A stretch of 64,000 bases of DNA from Diphasiastrum complanatum. Its lineage: Eukaryota > Streptophyta > Lycopodiopsida > Lycopodiales > Lycopodiaceae. Shown here one piece after another: positions 30,893-43,307 of the stretch. The position numbers and the translations under genes are program-made. The notes below the pieces were generated by a model that did not search any database, had not been told where the DNA came from, and saw nothing but the letters and a program-made list of their open reading frames with translations. The stretch is taken from positions 17,249,650 through 17,313,649 of the forward strand of contig CM055100.1 in assembly GCA_029204225.1 (NCBI GenBank), given 5' to 3'. Each line of letters starts with the position of its first letter. The stretch's first letter is position 1.

Positions 30893-31235
30893 AGAGGCCG
30901 ATCTAGATGGGGGCCGATGATTTGGATGATGGCCAAGATCTTGCACATCTCACATCTTGAATATCTAACATTTGAGTCTTTGAAAAAATTTGAGTATTTT
31001 GAAAAATTCGAGTCCCTGAAAAAATTTGAGTCTATAGAAAAATTCGAGTCTTCGAAAAACTTCGAGTTTTTCCAAAACTTAGAGTCTTTCCAAAAATTCG
31101 AGTCTTTTCGAAAAATTGATTCTTCGAAAAAATTCGAGCCTTTGGAAAAATTAGAATCTCCCGAAAAATTCGAGCTTTTGAAAAAATTCGAGTTTCTCAT
31201 AAGGTCAAAAAATTTGAGTTTTTTAGAAGGTCGAA
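30893..31235 (+). repeat. 18-bp minisatellite, array 2, with Helitron-like flank
   Basis: From about 30974 the units keep an exact 18-bp period for many repeats, so they stay open as a hexapeptide repeat on both strands (KFESLK-type on plus, SNFFKD-type on minus). The preceding 80 bp (30893-30973) match 30270-30350, so arrays 1 and 2 are two copies of the same composite unit. Confidence 0.8.
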
Positions 31236-31553
31236 AAATCCAGTATCGGATTTTTTCGACCCATTGTAACTCTTATGAAAAAGAAAAATTCCAAAGTTGA
31301 ATCGAGTCTAACTTTTTGACCCTGGTTCACTATGTAAAAATTCGACCCAAAGTATTTTTCTAATCTAATGTCATCCTTGTCAAAAAGAGATTTTCTTACC
31401 CTAGATTGGATCAGATCGAGGCAAAAATTACCCGGATGTGGTGTGTCGGGTCGGATCAGCGGGTCTGATTTATCCGACCCTGTGCATATTTGCACCCCAG
31501 AATCCGAAAACAAACGATCGACACTGCGTGCTCCTTGACCAGTTCAATCGATC

Positions 31554-32739
<1,186 letters not shown>

Positions 32740-32871
32740 CGAGGCCAACTGATTCTTATCAACTGATAGGACCCACAATACAGTAGCACAGTGATTCTAC
32801 TATAATTCTAACTCTCTCTTAAAGTAGAGTCTACTTTTTATACAGTCATATACATAGCTTTAAAGTCAACA
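32740..32871 (-). promoter_or_regulatory. LTR-like segment with TATA box
   Basis: Downstream of the copia RT on the minus strand, the sequence starts TGTTGACTTTAAAG (from 32871) and carries CTGTATAAAAAGTAG near 32840. It could be the start of a 3' LTR. The other end was not found. Confidence 0.3.
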
Positions 32872-32911
32872 AACTTTAAGTACAAAAAGCTTTGATCTAA
32901 ACATCAAATGA

Positions 32912-33630
32912 CTATGACTCATCAAGCTTAGAAAGCTTTTTACCTGGTTCAATAGGAGTATTCACTGGTTTGCAATCCTGCAACCTAAACCTGTGCAGCA
33001 ACTCTTTGACATACTTCACCTGTGTTAAACCCACTTCGTGTCCTTTTTGCCACACCTCTACTCCAAGGCAATAATGCATTAGGTTGGGATTTGTTATCTC
33101 GAACTGTTCCATGAGGTCTTTCTTGATCATGTCTATCATCTCTTGATTATTTTCCGTAATAATCAAATCATCAACATAAAGAGCAATCAAAGCAACCATA
33201 CCATCAAAGCATAAGACATATAGATATGGATCAGAGTGTGTTCTCACCATCCCCTTTGAACGAAAGTAGGCATCAATCCTGCTATACCACGCACGTGGTG
33301 CCTGTTTAAGACCATAAAGTGCTTTCTTCAAGCGACATACTTTATTTTCATGTCCCTTCGCTACAAAGCCTTCAGGTTGATCCATGAACACTCTTCTTCT
33401 AACTCACCATTTAGAAAAGCAGATTTCACATCTATCTGATGCAAAGGCCAATCAAAATGTGAAGCTAAAGCAACAAGTAGACGTAGAGTATTCCACTTAC
33501 ATACTGGTGCAAAGGTCTCCTCATAGTCGATGCCATTACTTTTTTCACTATGAAAAATGTGTGGAAGATGCATAAATATGAGTACAACATTGAGTTTGTA
33601 CAAACCCATCAATAAAGGAAAACATTCCAC
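32912..33630 (-). pseudogene. copia reverse transcriptase, nearly complete core
   Basis: From 33630 the minus strand reads [20 protein letters not shown] and [17 protein letters not shown], which contains the first catalytic Asp. After a frameshift near 33375-33400 it continues [33 protein letters not shown], the YVDDLIIT active site, and LLHRFRLQDCKPVNTPIEPG, with a stop at 32912. The catalytic residues are preserved. Integrase and RNase H are absent, so it is an isolated RT fragment. Confidence 0.92.
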
Positions 33631-33639
33631 AATACATAA

Positions 33640-34580
33640 AATTTAAAAAAAAAAAAGAATATGTTATATATTTGTTTAGAAAATCAGTACTTCTCAAAAA
33701 ATTCCTCCCACAAATCACATCCAAAGGCTTTGTAGCACACGAAGTTATCTATCGTCCATGATGCATGTTAGGGCAATTTTCAACAAAAAATTGATCCATC
33801 CAAAAAGTCCTAAAAAAGTCAAGGAGCACCACTATTGATGGCGATTCGGCCCTACCTGAACAACAGAGGATTTCCACTTCCAACCTTGATGGCCTTCTCT
33901 ATTGCCCCGTGCTCCCCAATCGATGAGAGTTTTCCAAGGTCTCAGAGATACGACTGCAAGGAGGGTGGCTAACGGTTTAAGTCCTACTGATTTCTGTGGT
34001 CTAAACTCCTCTCATCATACATGGTCCAAATCATTTTGGAGTGCTTCCAACTCTCGGACATGTTCTCTAGCGATTGGGATCACCTCCTTCACCCCTCCAT
34101 AGTATGGTAGACCCACTAGCTCCCAAGGGTATACATCTAGATCCAATGATTGGTTTCCTTATAAGACATCAAGTATGGTCATCGTATGTTATGTTTTGGG
34201 CGTATATGCCCATGGTGGTTCTTGCGGTGTAGTTGCAGCTAGATTTTAGACTACTAAGTGGAGAAACTCGAAGGCGTGTTTACGATCTACTCAAATCATG
34301 TTGACACCTCATGCATGGTTTTGGCACTGCGCTCATAGAAGGCCTCCCCAAACATTCTTTTGGTAGGGTGGGAGAGCGCTACATTCTCCCACCCCTGTCT
34401 CCTCCGTTTTTTGGGGGGGGAGGGAGGTGGGCCTTGGCACAACACCCCCTTTACATTCTCCACTCTCTCGGCAATCTAGAGGGGCATGTGCAATGCATCG
34501 TCTCGCAAAAAAACTTAAAAATGAAAATAATGTTGTGCCACAGACCACGGGGAGGGCGAGGATGGCTAAGTAGATCATCA
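33640..34580. other. no gene seen
   Basis: No known protein is recognisable. The overlapping frames at 34311-34673 and 34333-34632 come from a G/C-rich stretch with a G8 run at 34413-34420 and are not convincing. Confidence 0.45.
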
Positions 34581-34584
34581 ATCG

Positions 34585-34673
34585 CCTACTCTGAGCATCA
34601 TCCATATGTCTCGACCACAAGCCGCCACCCAATTTGTTGGTCGCCCGCCGTCAACGATGGGCTAACCCACTAG
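34585..34673 (+). mobile_element. Helitron-like 3' end, copy 3
   Basis: A hairpin GCCCGCCGTCAACGATGGGC at 34643-34662 (imperfect) is followed by seven bases and CTAG at 34670-34673, then T and a TATACATACACA tract. Confidence 0.55.
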
Positions 34674-34727
34674 TATATACATACACACACACACACACAT
34701 GCACGCATGCACGCACGCACACACACA

Positions 34728-34812
34728 CTAGTAAAGAGTGTCCATCGTTGATAGGCAAGCAGCGATGGTTTAGGAGAAAAGCTGATGGTCGTTGATGGGT
34801 GCCCGATGTATG
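34728..34812 (-). mobile_element. Helitron-like 3' end, copy 4, facing copy 3
   Basis: On the minus strand the hairpin (34739-34757, imperfect) is followed by CTAG at 34728-34731 and then T. Copies 3 and 4 point at each other across a 54-bp CA-rich microsatellite. The upstream part shares a long block with copy 1 (CTCCTAAACCATCG). Confidence 0.55.
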
Positions 34813-35549
34813 TGGTGTATGTACGTGGCCAAAGTGTGTATGTGGTGTATGTATGTGGCCAAAGTGTGTCAACTGATGGCGCGAGCGGCCGATGAGGTGT
34901 GTGTCTTTACTTGTCGTCAGAACAGTGGCCTGAGAACACGCGGATCTATGATCTTAGAGATTGGTGAGTTATAATTTTATTACTCCCAAAAGAGCCATAA
35001 CTCTCTATCAGTTTCTGATTACTCGCCTTCTTCACAGAATGTTCTAATCATCATGTTTAGCAAGTGGACAACTTGGTGAGTTATAATCCTATTATTCTCT
35101 TGCTATTACTCATCCCATATAGCTTGCCATCAGAGAAATTCTAGGACTTCTCTTTATCCTTTCACAATTAGAACCTGTCTGTATTTATCTGTATTTTCAT
35201 TTTCTCGATTGCCTTTTGGATTCACATTTACTCCGTTCCGGCGGCCATCTATCCTACTTTAGTTTCGATCCCAATCTGAACTTGATCTGTGATTCATCAT
35301 TGCATCGGTTAGATCCTTCCTCTGATCAGTGTTGATCATTTATACATTGAAAGAACTACAAAAAATATGTCTGAAAAAAGTGAATAAAAAAAAGATCAAA
35401 AACATCCGAAAAATGAGAACTCCCAAAAACAGTCCTATTTTTGTTCCATTGTATGCATCTGAGATCTAGAAGAAGATTATCTACCCTAAATTTCCTTGAA
35501 CTTGAGAAGTTTGTCAACGCGCCAATCGAGATATTATCCGAGCCAATTG
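34813..35549. other. no gene seen; possible gypsy leader
   Basis: The phrase GTGAGTTATAAT recurs at 34964 and 35075. From about 35400 coding-like sequence leads into the gypsy gag. LTR and primer site were not identified. Confidence 0.35.
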
Positions 35550-36117
35550 ACATAGATCCTCCACCAATGGACAATCCTAGGCCATTTGTATCTCATGCAG
35601 TCTAGAACTTTCTCAAAATCGACCTCCCGAGGTTTGATGGCAAGGGAGATCCATGATGATTTCTATAGATCTACAGCCAAGCATGTAGAGCCTACGAAGA
35701 CGACAGCCCGCAAGAGCTGTTAAGATATTTCAATCTGTGCTTGACCGATACTGCTAAAGATTGGTATTTCAATCTTGAGCAAAACAAACGTGATGATTGG
35801 AATACCTTACAGGCTAAGTTCATTACGAGATTCAAAACCACCCGTTTTATTTCCGATCCATTCTTGCAATTAGGCCAAATCCGTATAGACAAAAAGAACG
35901 ATTCCCTACGTGATTACATTGAATGGATCAAAATACTGTGTGGCAGGTGTGATCCTGATAACGTCCCAAACCATAGCGTCATGACCTTACCTAAGGGAAT
36001 CAAACAACAAATGAAGCGAAGAGACAAATACGCATCTTTTCAAGTAGCCTACGCTGATGCCATCAAGAGAATTGACGACAACAAGAGCACTAGTCCGGAC
36101 TCTGATAACTCCGACTA
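35550..36117 (+). pseudogene. Ty3/gypsy-type gag
   Basis: IDLPRFDGKGDP near 35615 and, after stops, the frame to 36117 show DTAKDWYFNLEQN, WNTLQAKFITRFKTT, and LRDYIEWIKILCGRC: the retrotransposon-gag (capsid) domain of gypsy elements. Several stops near 35650 make it a pseudogene. Confidence 0.85.
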
Positions 36118-36129
36118 GGAATGAAAATG

Positions 36130-36960
36130 CAGAAGGGAACGAAGAGCCAAAGGTAAGGACAAATTGCATGATGACGCCATTGCCTCTACTGCCAATAGTG
36201 CTGATACCATCATATCCGCCATGGAGAGGCTGCATACACAAAGCAATGAGTAGATCAGAAAGCTCACGATTGACCTTACCATGGCTGTAGACCAAAGACT
36301 AAAGGGCATACAATCAGGCCCTACCCATGCCTATCCTAGGAGAGAAGCCACCTGTGTCCACATTGTCAAGGCAACCACACCGGAAATGAATGCCCACAGT
36401 TAAAACAAAGATTAGAATGACCTACCTAATACCATATTTGCAATATGAGCAATCACGATACAAATGAATGTCACTATAATCTTAGGAACCAAGCAGCCCG
36501 TCCACCACCCAATCCTGCTCCGTTGGCGCAATGCCAAGGTACCCTGCCCCAACCACCACGTAGACTGGAATTACCTCCCATTCTCCCCAGAACCCAAGGT
36601 TTAGTAGTATGAAACCCACAACCAGCTGCTCAACAATTGAACATGGTCGAGGTAACTGAAGAACCCTACTACCCTGGAGAAGAAGCACAGGAATCCATTC
36701 CCGTGCATTTCATAGATGGAGAAAATGGAAACTTAGTGCCTATCTATGCCAATCAGCTTATAGAAACTGGATTTAGAGCTCCCATCAAATGTTATGGATG
36801 TCGAGAGAACTATAGGATCGTCGAGTGCCCTAACAAGCCACAAGGCAATTTTGTGCCTCTATGCCGAGATTACCGGTACGGACACCCATAACTTACATGC
36901 CCAAATATACAGGAGAAGAAAGGAGAAGCCTCTGCCCCTCTACATTTAGTGAGTATGGTA
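36130..36960 (+). pseudogene. gypsy gag C-terminus with a series of zinc knuckles
   Basis: Reading through frame changes there are up to four knuckle-like sites: CPHCQGNHTGNEC (about 36353-36391), a degenerate HICNMSNHDTNEC (about 36430-36470), CYGCRENYRIVEC (about 36790-36830) and CRDYRYGHP-stop-LTC (about 36860-36900). The 84-codon frame at 36637-36891 carries the last two. Gag knuckles bind RNA; four in a row is more than the usual one or two. Confidence 0.65.
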
Positions 36961-37344
36961 GGAGAGCCCAAGGCATCTACGATGCTTGTATTCATTCAGA
37001 CAACAGCCCAAAAAAGAAAAAAAAATGAGCCATCCAAAACCGCTACAATTGGTCGTACTAGTGGATCTTCAGGTTCTTTATACGTAGGTGAATACCCCAA
37101 TCCCATAGTCGAGCAAGGTAACTTTAGAAAAATGAAGAAGTGGGTGAAAGAAGCCCAAGATCTAGATCAGACTAGAGAGGTAGCCGATTATTTTCAGCTT
37201 GATGTTTCATCAGATGAACAATCCCCCAAGAGAAGATCAGCTTTTGACCCATTTTCCAATGAAGATGACACCCCGGTCAAGAGATTAGAACGACTAATGC
37301 AGAAATCTAGCGAAGGCCAGCAAGATTCGTTTTGCTTTTCATGA
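36949..37344 (+). pseudogene. downstream gag or linker ORF
   Basis: A 131-codon Lys/Ser/Glu-rich frame (KKWVKEAQDLDQTREVADY, then SSDEQSPKRRSAFDPF). No domain recognised. It continues the gypsy gag region but no protease motif follows. Confidence 0.35.
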
Positions 37345-37619
37345 TGAGCCTAAAGGCTATACCCTAGGAACCGCTGCAAGGAATATGCAGTGAAAAGAAA
37401 ATTGAAGTTCTTCAGGTGTTCACCCTTATGCCAATCCTGATCATTTTAAAGCCACAACGAGATCCTGAGGCTCTAAATCCACAAGAGCCTCTAGCGAGCA
37501 CAGATCTAATCCAAACCGCAGAGCCCCACAAGGCAATGTTGTCGTAGGCCGGATGGATACAATGATAGATGGATCCATAACCAACATTCCTGTCATCATC
37601 AATGATCTCTTTGCAAGAA

Positions 37620-38148
37620 TGTGTAGGCGACCTTGAAACTAAATTTCCAACAGGCAGACCAGCAGGTGCAGACCCTGAAAGTGAAGGTCCAACATGCAGA
37701 CCAGCAGGTGTAGGCCATCCAGGTTGTCCTAGATCAGATGGTTACAACAGCAGAAGATGAATCACTGATCGCTCAAAAATTGCAAAGGAAACACGCCGAG
37801 TATTACAAGGACCGTTCTGCTCGGGTGCTACAGACATACCAAGATCAACGAAAGCTTCATGACGTGGAGCTCCACGCCAAGGATAGCGAGCTGGCAACCC
37901 TACACATGCCATGCTCCAAGAAGACGAGCACACATTCTAGGCAGCAGAGGCCCAAACTGAAGACCATCAAGAAGCAGTTCAAGGCGGTTCTAAAGTTTTC
38001 CACCTCTCTAGACCATAATGTGAAGGATTTCAGATCATTCAAGATCCAATCCATGTCCCTAATCTTTGGTTACAATAAGGAGCAAACCAACAATCCTGCC
38101 AATGTAGAAAAATCAACATCTACATACAAAATGAGATGCAAACTCTAA
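37620..38148 (+). pseudogene. coiled-coil ORF with Gln-rich repeat
   Basis: QQADQQVQTLKVKVQHADQQ precedes the frame at 37738-38148, which shows heptad-like LIAQKLQRKHAEYYKDRSAR and VLQTYQDQRKLHDVELHAKD. It is similar in style, not clearly in sequence, to the coiled coil at 15954. No family assigned. Confidence 0.35.
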
Positions 38149-38229
38149 GAGATACTGATCAAACATGAACCAAAACATAAAATATGTTTGTTATACGTAC
38201 AATTATAGTACCCTATTGTATTTCACATG

Positions 38230-38660
38230 TGTGAAACCGAGAACTGCAATAAATGATCATTCTACACATAGAATTGCAAGATAACATCATGAGAGTGCAC
38301 CAATGAGTAGTAGAACCCAAAGAGAACCATGTATAATGATGAAATGAGAGAGAGAAGAGAGAGGATGTGTCTCTCCATGAGTTAGATCCTTTTATAGCAG
38401 GTCCAAACCCTATTTGGCCACCTAGCTTTTCCTCCAAAATGTAAACCCTACTATTTTTGGGTCTAGAATCAATGTACCCAAAGTTCAAATTTGAATCTCT
38501 CTCAAACTTGACTACCAACTTTCCCACACTTTCAATAGGTGTTTATTTAATGTATTTTAAATATATAACTTCAAAAAGTTTATCTCTAAGTCTAAAAATG
38601 AGTTTTGGCCTCAATTGACAATTTACCAAAATATGACTAAACTAGCTGAAATCTCTCACA
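38230..38660 (-). repeat. LTR D (same family as LTR B)
   Basis: The segment from about 38370 shares TTTTATAGCAGGTCCAAACC and many following words with 18980-19200. Ends are TGTGAAAC and TCTCACA. On the minus strand a purine tract (AGAGGGAG, 38661-38668) lies directly before TGTGAGAG, so this is a 3' LTR of a minus-strand element extending right. Confidence 0.7.
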
Positions 38661-39900
38661 CTCCCTCTTCAACTAGTTTTGGCATAGTTTTAACCATATC
38701 ACTTTGATCCAACTTTAGAATGATATCCATCCTAAGTATAGATCTCCTTTCTACGGTTCTAAAGTAGTTTCCATAATTGATATAGAGAATAGTGTCCAAA
38801 TTGGATGCTTCACTATTTCTTATATCAATTTGACACATCAAGATGTAACTAGAACATGAAGAACCAAATAGAATGTGAATGAAATGATTCCTCTATGTTT
38901 CAAACTTTGAACTCTTTGGAAAATTACTGCAACCAATTAATAATTGTGAGTGATGACCATTTGCTTGCTTGTCTCCTCCAAATTTGTCCTTTCTTGATAT
39001 GTCTCCACCATAAAACTCCATGAATGAGCCTCCATCTCCATCTTGCCACAAGAAACCATCAAACCTTGGAAATCCATGAGTAGGTGAGTACATAAATGAT
39101 GAAAATCTAGCACCACATGACTCCATAATCCAATTAGGTTGCACTAGTCCATCTTCAAGATCTACTTGACACAAGAAAATGACCATGAATTCACCAAAAA
39201 TTGACAATCTCCAAACATTGGCATCAAGTAGCTCAACACTTGAGAGCTTGATCATGGATGAGTGATATTATGAACCTACAATAGCTTCATTTCCATTAGC
39301 AAAACCAGCCAAGAATGCTAGTACAAATCCAACATCAAAATGATGCTCACCAATGTAGCCAGTTTGACCATATCTTGGCAATTTGCACACATCCACATGA
39401 AAATGCTCAAACATGATATAGAACAAGTAAAGTAGACTTGAAAAACACTTCCTTGCTGCTCATTTGACCTTACTTGAGTTTGAAAACTCCTAAAAAAACA
39501 AATCCATAATATCTTTGCCAAATGACCCTCCTTTGATGGTCTTGACTAGCTCCAAATTGCCACCTTTCCTTTTGTGTTGTTGAATCCCTTTGAGACCAAC
39601 CTCTTTAACTTCCTCTTGACCGTCAAAGTCATTGAAAAAACTTTGTTTTCCAGATCCATTACTTTATTTTCTAGCATGAAAACCATGAGAACCAATATCC
39701 ACTTGCATAGCATCATCTACACAAGAAGATTCTCGAAAACATGTGAGCAAAGCAAGGTGAGTCGCTTCCACTTGCTTACATTTCTCTTGATCATCAAAGA
39801 TATCAAAGATATGAATATCTTCAGCCCTGAACCTCTAGAAATACTCCCTCTCAAACATATGATCTAGATCCAACAAGATCTCATCAATGCTTGATCTCGA
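38661..39900 (-). pseudogene. interior of element D, related to element C
   Basis: The minus-strand frame at 38656-38841 contains IRNSEASNLDTILYINYGNY, resembling ISEASKVDTYIHQQ of element C (22688-23452). Another frame (38893-39255, 120 codons) is unrecognised (FSSFMYSPTHGFPRFDGFLW). No copia or gypsy catalytic motif is seen. Confidence 0.35.
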
Positions 39901-40029
39901 TCTTTTTCAAAGGTTATGATGGAAAAATTATAGATGTGCAAATTCAAGAATTCCAGCAAAATTATGGTAACAAACTGATAGAAATTTCTTGAACGATTTG
40001 TGAAACTTTTTTTGATCACGAATAATTTT

Positions 40030-40260
40030 TGCTTGAGAAGAAATCGCGATCTAGTCAAGCTCTGCAATGAAACGAAACGAAGCGAAACTAGACGAAAGAG
40101 AAAAATTCACGAAAGATCAATCAAGCTCTATAACGAGACGAAACAAAACAAAATATAACAATATGAAATGAAGCAAAACAAAATGAAACTTCAGTGAGCT
40201 TTGAAATTGAATTACACTTATAGCGTCATCGTGAAATGAAGCAAAGTGAAGCGAAACATG
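40030..40260. repeat. GAAAC/GCAAAA-type low-complexity repeat
   Basis: Many variants of cgaaacgaagcgaaac and gaaatgaagcaaaac occur in succession, probably local expansion at the end of LTR E. Confidence 0.7.
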
Positions 40261-41012
40261 AAGTGAAAACATTCACAAATAAAAATCAATTCATGTGGAA
40301 TTCAAATATGATTGCTGATCACTGCCAGCTATATCATTCCTACAATCCTCCAAAATGTAGACAGACACTGCTGATCTACATTATAAATTATTACAGCATT
40401 CAACAAAATCAAACCAATGTGTGAAATTGAATAAACAAGTGATCAGATACACAAATAGTAGCAGACAAATATTCATTTGAGATCATACAATCATTCAGAA
40501 TAATATGTGCATAACAGCTACAATATTATCTATTGATCTTCTAATTTTTCAAGCACTGTGTGACAAATCCACACAGTGCATTGGCGTGAGAGAAATACAG
40601 TTTTCTCACGAATAATGTCTCGCTTACTAGCGGACTTCTGGATCTGTTGATCCTCTTACAAAATTGTCTCGCTCACAAGCGGACATGTATTCTATATATT
40701 TCGTCTTACTGTGTTATGCATCAAGCAGAAAGTATATAGTTCGCAAACTTTTTCGTGTCGTGTTGTGTAACTTCCTAATCAAAAAGATTAAGCATCTACA
40801 ACTAATCACGAATTACAAGAGTGGCAGATTAGCCACGATCTAGAGTACTTCTGCTAATGTCATAATATCTGATCAAATACTTGTACCCCTTGGTACTTGG
40901 TTGATCTTCTTGGTCATTCGTGGAGCAAGTATGATTTTGTGACATGAAACAATTTCATGTCGTGTGTCGCGAAATTGTTCGCGAACAATTTTGTTTCGTG
41001 TATTTTCTGTCA
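40261..41012 (-). repeat. 3' LTR of copia family E
   Basis: It follows the polyprotein end on the minus strand and aligns with 26511-27347 (AGATCAGCAGTGTCTGTCTA and other blocks). The left limit is approximate. It contains a perfect 20-bp palindrome at 40972-40991. Confidence 0.7.
40972..40991. repeat. perfect 20-bp palindrome in LTR E
   Basis: AAATTGTTCGCGAACAATTT reads the same on both strands. Partial versions (TTCGCGAA, GCGAACAATT) occur near 55600 and 59355. Confidence 0.95.
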
Positions 41013-41560
41013 GAATCATAGTGGAGAGCTAGCAAGGCTTTGGCAATAGAAACATTTTGTCTCTTTAGCTCCCTCTTAAAGCACGATAGCTTGATGACTC
41101 CAAGACTGCTCCTCTGTTTCTCGAATAGACCTTTGTCTAAGGCCTTTGTGAAAATGTCAGCTACCATCTCCTTTGTTCCAATGAAGGTAGTCTGCAACAT
41201 CTTCTTCCCAATCAGATCCCATATCAAGTGGTGCTTGGTTGCAATGTGTTTCGTCCTTGAGTGAAACACAGGGTCTTTTGTTAGAGGTATTGCAAATGTG
41301 TTGTCCATCTGCAAAACCAGAGGTTCATTTATCGTTTGGCCCAGTTCGTCAAGGAAGTTTGAGCCAAATTATTTCATTGGCCATCTTTGCTACTGCAACG
41401 TACTCTGCTTCATAGGATGACTGAGCCACAATGGTCTGCTTCTTGCTGACCTAGAGAATTGCCACTCCTAACGCAATGGTGCATCCTCCTGAGACACTTT
41501 TGTAGTCGTCCTTGAGAGATGCCCGGCTAGCATCACTGTAGTAAAGCATCTAGAACCCTA
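41013..41560 (-). pseudogene. copia RNase H and polyprotein C-terminus, family E
   Basis: The minus strand shows SDASRASLKDDYKSVSGGC, VSKKQTIVAQSSYEAEYVA, then after a frameshift near 41320-41350 QMDNTFAIPLTKDPVFHSRT, KHIATKHHLI, and EMVADIFTKALDKGLFEKQR. These are the standard copia RNase H blocks with catalytic D, E and D positions present. It leads directly into LTR E. Confidence 0.9.
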
Positions 41561-41642
41561 CATCACAACAATAACACAAACATGAGGTATATTGTATAAA
41601 GTATAGAGTCTAGAGTCCTTTTCTCTCCCTCCCACGAGCCCC

Positions 41643-41742
<100 letters not shown>

Positions 41743-41790
41743 ACCCATAGAGGGAGGGACGTCCCTCCATGCCCCTAAAAGGAAGTTAAA

Positions 41791-41791
<1 letters not shown>

Positions 41792-41838
<47 letters not shown>
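41792..41838 (+). repeat. (GT)n microsatellite inside gypsy RNase H
   Basis: About 23 units. It directly interrupts the RNase H reading frame after VEVNYKH. Confidence 0.97.
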
Positions 41839-41840
<2 letters not shown>

Positions 41841-42190
41841 ATAATTGACTTCAACAGGTATCAATTGTCCACTAAGAAAACGGATTGGGTAGTCCTTTTT
41901 GAATTCTCCCAGTTGGGTGAGCACTGCTCCAATGGCATACTTGGATGCATCGGTATGCACATGGAATTTTTAGAATAATCAGGAGCCCGGAGAATAGGTA
42001 CATTGGTAAGGGCTTATTTAAGCTGATTAAATGTGACGCGTTATTCATTTGTCCATTTGGGAACTAAAAGTACTTTGTACATTAAGCGTGCTTTATTAGC
42101 GAAATCGAAAATAAAGCATCGATAGAGTTGTTGTGGCCAAGGAAAGAGTAAACTTCACATATCATACGCAGTTCCGGTGATCTTGGGATA
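41839..42190 (-). pseudogene. Ty3/gypsy RT end and RNase H start
   Basis: On the minus strand: a partial FPWPQQLYRCFI block, FDFANKARLMYKVL, WTNE, ALTNVPILRAPDYSK, and the RNase H opening HTDASKYAIGAVLTQ and DYPIRFLSGQLIP. Order and content match gypsy pol. Stops and frame changes are present, and the left end is lost in the microsatellite. Confidence 0.85.
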
Positions 42191-42277
42191 ATTGGATTGT
42201 GACATCCTCAATCGTATAGTCCTTAAAGTATGCAGAGACATCATGGGCTGGAGATTCGAGGGGGCCTTGCCTTTCAC

Positions 42278-42679
42278 CTATCGGGATGGTGATTGGGAAC
42301 GTTCGGGGGTTGGCGTAGGGACAGAAGCACTCGTAGGAACTTTTCTAATAGTTGTCAAGTCACCAGACGGTTGAATTTGAAGTGGGTTTTTCATCTTTTC
42401 TTTCATAGCATGGCCACGTGGTTGAGGCTTTGGCTGTGGGGAGGTGTGTGGATGAGGAACGGGTGGTACATCATGGAGGATCTCGTCATCAATTTGAAAG
42501 ATGGTCTCCTCCTCACAGAGATCCCATGGATAGTGTGGGCATTTGACATGGTAGAATTTTGTATCAGGCTTTTCAACTATAACCTTGGCAACCGGTTCTA
42601 CCTTGGATGCATGTTTCGGATAGGCCCTAAGTGGAAGTGCCTCCATGTAATTGAGGATCTGAATATCAGAAATGTCCAA
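42278..42679 (-). pseudogene. gypsy linker between protease and RT
   Basis: A 133-codon frame with FYHVKCPHYPWDLCEEE and a Pro/His/Gln-rich end. No domain recognised. Its place between protease and RT, on the same strand, suggests polyprotein linker. Confidence 0.5.
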
Positions 42680-42956
42680 ATCTTTTGGGCAGTTTTAAAT
42701 TCGTAAGACATTCTCGTCATCTACGAATAAATCTTCTGATTCATTAGTAGGTAGCCATGCAACATTTAGTAACTCATTATTGTGTGGAAGAATATCAATA
42801 AAATTGATATTGGTGATAAGCGTATCAAGATCAGGTAATTAATCGGGATCGATCGGGAGTGGAGAGGTACAATCATCCTGATGTTGAGCACAATAATTGG
42901 CATTCACACAATCAATGGGAGCTAAATTGTGACTCCAGTTTATGATATCAGTAGAT

Positions 42957-43148
42957 TTAACATAATGACCGTTTGGCAAGCTTGTCTCTCATATTCCATT
43001 CTAGCATGAGGGATGTGGAAATGATATTGACACTGGAGCCACCATCGAGAACTGCTAAAACTTTACGGGATTGGTGATGGATAGCTGGGATTTTGATGTT
43101 GCCTCGTTTGCTGAGTGGATTGATTAAGTGTAAGGGCATTTCAGGCAA
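42957..43148 (-). pseudogene. gypsy aspartic protease
   Basis: VLAVLDGGSSVNIISTSLML has the pattern seen in many plant gypsy proteases (DGGS.VN.I in place of DTG/DSG). Only about 60 residues around the active site are open. Confidence 0.75.
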
Positions 43149-43307
43149 CTCATCAGGGCTGATGGTGTCCTTGGATTGGATATGGTATTTCCATTTGCTA
43201 GCATGCTTCCAGAGAACATGGAAAGGAAGAGTGACATTGGCTTGTAGTAAATCTCCCCAGACTTCAGTACCTTCAAGGGTTTTGCTTTCAAAAGTCTTGC
43301 GAGGTAC

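Noticed and set aside
34311-34673. 120-codon frame and its antisense 99-codon frame
   Set aside because: Both span a G/C-rich non-coding patch with a G8 run and Helitron-like DNA; no recognisable domain.
40030-40260. Telomere-like or satellite array
   Set aside because: Units resemble GAAAC/GCAAAA, not TTTAGGG; they are irregular and confined to an LTR edge.
42293-42706. 137-codon plus-strand frame
   Set aside because: It is antisense to the gypsy linker frame and has no motif.
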